9,032 nucleotides of DNA from Ruminococcaceae bacterium UBA3329 (GTDB lineage: Bacteria > Bacillota > Clostridia > Oscillospirales > Acutalibacteraceae), in assembly GCA_002361875.1 (NCBI GenBank), contig DERX01000041.1, positions 33,108-42,139 of the forward strand, in the 5' to 3' direction. Positions 5,355-9,032 of this stretch are shown here, one piece after another. Numbering within the stretch: position 1 is the first letter of the stretch; each line of letters starts with the position of its first letter. The translations under genes and the position numbers were made by a program. The notes beneath the pieces are model-generated. The model was not told the origin of the DNA, made no database searches, and saw only the letters and a program-made list of their open reading frames with translations.

Positions 5355-6551
5355 ATGCAGATTATTGACGCTCTTATAAGCCTGTTCCAAGAATCAGGCT
5401 TTGTGCATCTTGCTTGGCAAAACTGGGTAATGATTGCAATTTCTTTTGTCCTGCTTTACCTTGCCATTGTTAAAAAATATGAGCCGTTGCTCCTTTTGCC
5501 CATTGCATTCGGAATGTTGCTTGTTAATATTTATCCCGACATAATGTATGACCCACTGGCTATTGCCACTCCCGGCGGAGAAGTACTTGACGCTTCGGCG
5601 CACTGGTACGATTCGGGTGTTTTAAGGCTAATTTACTGCGGTGTTAAATCGAGTATTTTCCCCTGCCTTATCTTTTTAGGCGTAGGTGCAATGACAGATT
5701 TCGGCCCGCTTCTTGCAAACCCGTCAAGCCTTCTTTTGGGTGCGGCGGCACAGCTCGGTATTTATGTTGCATTCTTAATTGCCTGTGCTACAAACCTTAT
5801 CCCGGGATATGAAGGATTTACCGCTCTTGAGGCGGCTGCCATAGCTATCATAGGCGGTGCCGACGGTCCGACGGCAATTTACCTTACAGGTAAGCTTGCT
5901 CCTCATCTTTTAGGGCCTATTGCAGTTGCGGCATATTCGTATATGGCGCTCATTCCGCTTATTCAGCCGCCTATTATGAAGCTCCTTACAACTGAAAAAG
6001 AGCGTAAGGTTAAAATGGAACAATTAAGAACAGTCAGCAAGGCTGAAAAGATTATTTTCCCAATAGTTGTTACCGTTATTTGCGTTCTTATTATTCCGTC
6101 AACAGCTCCGCTTATCGGTATGCTGATGCTCGGCAACCTGTTTAAAGAATCGGGTGTTACAGACAGACTTTCCGATACTGCACAAAATGCACTCTGCAAT
6201 ATAGTTACAATTATGCTCGGCGTAACCGTCGGCGCTACCGCAGAGGGCAAAACCTTCTTTGCATTTAAAACAGTTCTTGTTATTATAATCGGTCTTATCG
6301 CATTTATGTTCTCAACAGCAGGCGGCGTACTCTTTGCAAAGCTTATGAATGTTGTTACAAAAGGCAAAGTAAATCCACTTATCGGTTCGGCAGGCGTTTC
6401 GGCAGTTCCTATGGCGGCGCGTGTTTCTCAGGTTGAGGGCAGAAAATACAATCCCTCAAACTTCCTGCTTATGCACGCTATGGGTCCGAATGTTGCAGGC
6501 GTTATCGGTTCGGCTGTTGCGGCAGGTTTCCTGCTTTCAAGATTCGGTTAA
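5355..6551 (+). CDS. oadB: Na+-translocating decarboxylase beta subunit
   Basis: This 398-residue polytopic membrane protein decarboxylates carboxybiotin and couples this to Na+ export. About nine to eleven hydrophobic segments are visible across the length, as expected for OadB/MmdB/GcdB proteins. Key motifs are the re-entrant IIGGADGPTAIYLTG (166-179), where D170 matches the essential Na+-binding aspartate (D203 in Klebsiella numbering, from family knowledge), and the near C-terminal HAMGPNVAGVIGSAVAAG (374-391), which carries the Asn and Ser residues implicated in ion passage. The N terminus (1-25) is amphipathic rather than a cleaved signal. AAGGAGG (5341-5347) overlaps the stop codon of the carrier gene and is spaced 7 bases from the ATG, so this is the strongest binding site in the operon. 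The beta subunit alone does not distinguish oxaloacetate from methylmalonyl-CoA or glutaconyl-CoA pumps; the HMGL-type alpha subunit does. Confidence 0.93.
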   Translation: MQIIDALISLFQESGFVHLAWQNWVMIAISFVLLYLAIVKKYEPLLLLPIAFGMLLVNIYPDIMYDPLAIATPGGEVLDASAHWYDSGVLRLIYCGVKSSIFPCLIFLGVGAMTDFGPLLANPSSLLLGAAAQLGIYVAFLIACATNLIPGYEGFTALEAAAIAIIGGADGPTAIYLTGKLAPHLLGPIAVAAYSYMALIPLIQPPIMKLLTTEKERKVKMEQLRTVSKAEKIIFPIVVTVICVLIIPSTAPLIGMLMLGNLFKESGVTDRLSDTAQNALCNIVTIMLGVTVGATAEGKTFFAFKTVLVIIIGLIAFMFSTAGGVLFAKLMNVVTKGKVNPLIGSAGVSAVPMAARVSQVEGRKYNPSNFLLMHAMGPNVAGVIGSAVAAGFLLSRFG

Positions 6552-6576
6552 TTAAAAGCAGACAATATAAAACCAA

Positions 6577-6612
6577 AAATCGGAGACGGGTTGATTTTTC
6601 CGTTTCCGATTT
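6577..6612. terminator. Bidirectional terminator between the decarboxylase operon and sfsA
   Basis: Arms 6577-6589 and 6600-6612 pair over 13 bp with one G-T wobble around a 10-base loop. The minus-strand reading is followed by TTTTTGGTTTTATA, a good U-rich tail for sfsA transcripts. The plus-strand tail (TTTCTTAATT) is poorer, so termination of the decarboxylase operon may be less efficient. Confidence 0.8.
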
Positions 6613-6617
6613 CTTAA

Positions 6618-7292
6618 TTATAAAACTACATTTACTTTATTATGAATCTTAATTTCATCAGGTGTAACAGTGCAATTGTATGCTAAAACTGTTACGCCGT
6701 TTTTTTGAGCATTTTTAAGCTCCGCGGCAAATTCGGGGTGCGTTATTCTGTTCGGCTCAAAGTGTGAAATGTTTTCCATTTGAATTACAAAAAGTATAAA
6801 GGCTTTATAGCCGTCAACGACAGCTTTTTGAAGTTCTTTAAGGTGCTTAACTCCCCTTTCCGTCGGAGCGTCAGGAAACATTGCAATACCGTCCTTTTCA
6901 AGGGTTACGCCCTTAACCTCGACAAATATTTTATCTGTTTCTGTTTCAAGATAAATGTCGAGCCGTGAATTGCCGTAAACACATTCGGGCTTTATTAGAT
7001 TAATATTATCAAATAAAACGGGCATATATTCGAGCGCCACGCTATTTACAATTTGACTGTCTGTGTTTATCAGCATATCACCTTTTTGAACGGCTATTAC
7101 ATCATACAAAGTTTTTCTGTTCGGATTGTCCGCTTTTTGAAGATAAACCGTTGCACCTTTTACGAACAGTTCTTTGCATCTGCCTGTATTTTTAACATGG
7201 CAGACCCGTGATTTACCGTCAATTTCACAGTTTGCAATAAAACGGTTTGGTCGGTCGATAAATGAACCCTTTACAACATTACTGTATTTCAT
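6618..7292 (-). CDS. sfsA: SfsA, sugar fermentation stimulation protein homologue
   Basis: This 224-residue protein matches the SfsA family over its usual full length (about 220-240). Visible signatures are the N-terminal OB-like region with CHVKNTGRCKELFVKG (31-46), YGNSRLDIYLE (106-116), FVEVKGVTL (123-131) and the highly conserved FPDAPTERGVKHLKEL (139-154). D112 with E125-x-K127 resembles a PD-(D/E)XK nuclease-like active site, in keeping with reports that SfsA proteins bind DNA and have a nuclease-like fold. The original Escherichia coli role is stimulation of maltose metabolism on overexpression; the cellular role remains unclear. It is probably cytoplasmic. The ATG is preceded by AAAGGA (complement of 7298-7303) at a short 5-base spacing. 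A terminator hairpin ends just upstream of this site, and no convincing sigma-A promoter is seen between the hairpin and the MFS gene. Confidence 0.93.
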   Translation of the reverse strand: MKYSNVVKGSFIDRPNRFIANCEIDGKSRVCHVKNTGRCKELFVKGATVYLQKADNPNRKTLYDVIAVQKGDMLINTDSQIVNSVALEYMPVLFDNINLIKPECVYGNSRLDIYLETETDKIFVEVKGVTLEKDGIAMFPDAPTERGVKHLKELQKAVVDGYKAFILFVIQMENISHFEPNRITHPEFAAELKNAQKNGVTVLAYNCTVTPDEIKIHNKVNVVL

Positions 7293-7304
7293 AAAAATCC
7301 TTTA

Positions 7305-7340
7305 AAAAAGCAGTGAAAGCAAACGCTCACACTGCTTTTT
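7305..7340 (-). terminator. Intrinsic terminator after the MFS gene, abutting the sfsA RBS
   Basis: On the minus strand the arms at 7330-7340 and 7305-7315 form an 11-bp perfect stem. Inside it, after a 2-base internal loop, a further 3 bp (7325-7327 with 7318-7320) close a 4-base loop. A run of T follows on the minus strand (complement of 7304-7309, partly paired) and then AAAGGA, the sfsA ribosome binding site. It lies 24 bases after the MFS stop codon. Confidence 0.8.
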
Positions 7341-7364
7341 ACAATGAATAATTTTTGAATTAAA

Positions 7365-8924
7365 TCAATCTTCAGACTTTTTGGCACGTCTTTCAATAAG
7401 TTCATTAAGAATCCTTGTGTGCTCTTTGTCTGTAAGAGAATATTTAATAGTCGGAATAGCTGAAAGAAGCATACCGATTGCAGGCGGTACGGAAATAAGA
7501 AGGAACATTGCCATAGCATATTTGCCGTCATTCGCCTCAAAGAAATGATATTTGCCCTCGGCAAGGTTAGTATTAAGAACTTCGATATACTTATCTGTAT
7601 AATGCACTGCACTGTAAATAAAGCCTGAAATAAGCGATGAAACACCCATTGAAAGCTTTGTAATAAATGACTGGCCTGAGAAGAATACACCGTCAGTACG
7701 GACACCGTTCTTATACTCCTCATAGTCAACACAGTCAGCAATCATAATTGACTGAAGGATATTGATTGAACCCATCGCCCAAGATGATGCAAACATCATA
7801 ACAGCCATAAGGATAACATAAGCCATATTCTTCATAAGGTTACCGTCAGCAAGCTTATAAACAACGAAAATTAAGAAATACGGAAGAGCGCCTGCTATTG
7901 AATAGAAATTGTAGAGCTGTTTTTTGCCGAATTTGCCTGTAAGCTTGGGTGTAACGGCAGTACCGATAATCATACCGCCTAAAAGACCGATTGCCATAAC
8001 TAAAAGCTGAACAATTTTTACAATCTGAAGCTTTCCGTCAACAACAAGATTTGCAAGGTTGTTGTCAAAGAAATAGTACATAACAAGCGAAAGTCCTACA
8101 ATGGAAAGAAGCTGAATGGGGCTTCTTAAAATACCCGAAATAAGAAGTCTTCTGAACGGGTCGTTTGAGACCATTATCTTAAAGTTCTCTTTCATTGTAT
8201 ATTTCTTTTCTGACTGCTGAACTCTTTCTTTTACAGAAAAACCTGCAAACTGGAAGAGAATTGTTGCAAAGACTGTAAGAATTACTGCAATTATAATGTA
8301 AGATGTTTTGTCTGCATGAATAATATCCATACCCTTATTCTGGAACATCGGAGAAAGAGCTTTACCGGCAAAAGTAATAAGCATACCGATAGCGCCTGCG
8401 TTTGCTACAATACGTGCAAGTGAAAGAGCTTTTGCTCTGTCGTTTTCATCATCTGTCATAAGAGATGTTACGCCCCAAAGCGGAATATCGCCGACAGTAT
8501 AAGTCATACCCCAAAGAATATATGAAATTGCTGCCCAGGCAATAATCAAAACGTGCATGCCGGTTGAGGAATAATCGGTATAAGTGCCGTTACAGAAAGT
8601 AAGAATTGTTATTATACCAATCGGAATGGGGACGAACATAAGGTACGGCTTACATTTACCCCATTTTGACCTGGTATGGTCAACTATTGAACCCATCATC
8701 GGGTCATTGATAGCGTCCCAAACACGTGCAATAAAGAAAATTGTGGAAATAGCCATTGCCGGCAGGAAAATAATTGACTGCCAATAATATTGAAGTCCGC
8801 CTGCAATGATGTTGTAAATAATATTTTGTCCTGCAAGTCCTACCAAATAGCCGGTAAGCTCTTTACCACCGTATGTATTGTGTTTGATAGCATTTGAAGG
8901 AACAGAGTTACTATTTTTACTCAT
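7365..8924 (-). CDS. MFS transporter of the GPH family (MelB-like cation:sugar symporter)
   Basis: This 519-residue protein has about twelve membrane helices and belongs to the glycoside-pentoside-hexuronide:cation symporter family (GPH, TC 2.A.2). The clearest signature is RVWDAINDPMMGSIVDHT followed by RSKWGKCKPYLM (together about 67-96), the conserved region around helix 2 and the first cytoplasmic loop. D70 and D74 have the same four-residue spacing as the cation-binding Asp55 and Asp59 of E. coli MelB. A later segment, DCVDYEEYKNGVRTDGVFFSGQSF, is also typical of the family. The ATG at 8924 was chosen because AAGGAG (complement of 8932-8937) lies 7 bases upstream; an in-frame ATG at 8942 lacks a comparable site, and codons further upstream fall in the promoter. 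At 519 residues it is longer than MelB (about 470). The substrate is probably a sugar, glycoside or glycan fragment; no glycosidase is next to it in the window, so this is open. Confidence 0.88.
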   Translation of the reverse strand: MSKNSNSVPSNAIKHNTYGGKELTGYLVGLAGQNIIYNIIAGGLQYYWQSIIFLPAMAISTIFFIARVWDAINDPMMGSIVDHTRSKWGKCKPYLMFVPIPIGIITILTFCNGTYTDYSSTGMHVLIIAWAAISYILWGMTYTVGDIPLWGVTSLMTDDENDRAKALSLARIVANAGAIGMLITFAGKALSPMFQNKGMDIIHADKTSYIIIAVILTVFATILFQFAGFSVKERVQQSEKKYTMKENFKIMVSNDPFRRLLISGILRSPIQLLSIVGLSLVMYYFFDNNLANLVVDGKLQIVKIVQLLVMAIGLLGGMIIGTAVTPKLTGKFGKKQLYNFYSIAGALPYFLIFVVYKLADGNLMKNMAYVILMAVMMFASSWAMGSINILQSIMIADCVDYEEYKNGVRTDGVFFSGQSFITKLSMGVSSLISGFIYSAVHYTDKYIEVLNTNLAEGKYHFFEANDGKYAMAMFLLISVPPAIGMLLSAIPTIKYSLTDKEHTRILNELIERRAKKSED

Positions 8925-8931
8925 TTTATCT

Positions 8932-8937
8932 CTCCTT
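8932..8937 (-). promoter_or_regulatory. Ribosome binding site of the GPH transporter
   Basis: The minus strand reads AAGGAG, 7 bases upstream of the ATG at 8924-8922. It decides between this start and in-frame upstream ATGs at 8942 and beyond. Confidence 0.8.
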
Positions 8938-8955
8938 TTCATAAAATACTTATAT

Positions 8956-8984
8956 AGTATATCATAATACAACATAATTTTCAA
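8956..8984 (-). promoter_or_regulatory. Strong sigma-A promoter of the GPH transporter gene
   Basis: On the minus strand TTGAAA (complement of 8979-8984) is followed by a 17-bp spacer and TATACT (complement of 8956-8961), with TGA just before the -10 giving an extended element. Transcription should start near 8949, about 25 bases before the start codon. The DNA just upstream of the -35 box is almost pure A and T, as in UP elements. Confidence 0.8.
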
Positions 8985-8985
8985 C

Positions 8986-9002
8986 AAATATTTAAAATAT
9001 TT
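8986..9002 (-). repeat. Tandem palindromic octamers upstream of the GPH promoter
   Basis: Two copies of the self-complementary octamer AAATATTT (8986-8993 and 8995-9002) are separated by one base, beginning two bases upstream of the -35 box. This could be an UP element that contacts the RNA polymerase alpha subunit, or a regulator site. In such AT-rich DNA chance is a real alternative. Confidence 0.4.
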
Positions 9003-9032
9003 TCTATGCCTTTTTATAAAATACACCTAAAA

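Noticed and set aside
7289..7741. 150-residue open frame on the minus strand overlapping the MFS gene end
   Set aside because: It lies in another frame inside the clear MFS coding sequence, has no family resemblance and no good ribosome binding site.
1..9032. Mobile element, CRISPR array, defence island or biosynthetic cluster
   Set aside because: No transposase, integrase, phage gene, direct-repeat array or nuclease/NTPase cluster was found; all recognised genes are transport or central metabolism, with SfsA as the only nuclease-like protein.

Overview
The window looks like chromosomal DNA from a low-GC Gram-positive anaerobe of the class Clostridia, probably a gut-type Oscillospiraceae or Ruminococcaceae relative. 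This is inferred from AT-rich intergenic DNA, strong AAGGAGG-type ribosome binding sites, consensus sigma-A promoters and a biotin-dependent sodium-pumping decarboxylase typical of fermenting anaerobes. No database search was possible, so genus and species are not assigned. No rRNA, tRNA, CRISPR array, insertion sequence, phage gene or defence gene was recognised.

Layout. The left edge (1-120) carries the last 39 residues of a probable membrane protein, possibly MATE-like. A near-consensus promoter overlaps its end and drives a histidine phosphatase (183-899) and a TRIC-family cation channel (911-1558), ending in a bidirectional terminator (1571-1595). On the minus strand is an unassigned two-helix membrane protein with a bacterial PH-like domain (1609-2286). 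Divergent from it, with only 32 bp between start codons, are two half-length TauE/SafE (TSUP) permease genes joined by an ATGA overlap (2319-2669 and 2666-3043).

The centre is a four-gene sodium-translocating oxaloacetate decarboxylase operon (3172-6551). It encodes the carboxyltransferase alpha subunit without a biotin domain, a small gamma-type membrane anchor, a free-standing biotin carrier and the beta sodium pump. All four genes are closely spaced with good ribosome binding sites, behind one promoter. The complex should turn oxaloacetate into pyruvate and CO2 and use the energy to export Na+. A second bidirectional terminator (6577-6612) ends the operon.

The right part is on the minus strand: an MFS symporter of the GPH (MelB-like) family (7365-8924) with a very strong promoter, then sfsA (6618-7292). 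A terminator hairpin lies between them and ends next to the sfsA ribosome binding site.

Most of the window is conventional metabolism and transport. The items most worth a second look are the split TSUP pair, the fully split decarboxylase, the very short divergent region around 2287-2318, the terminator-RBS arrangement before sfsA, and the unassigned PH-like membrane protein.
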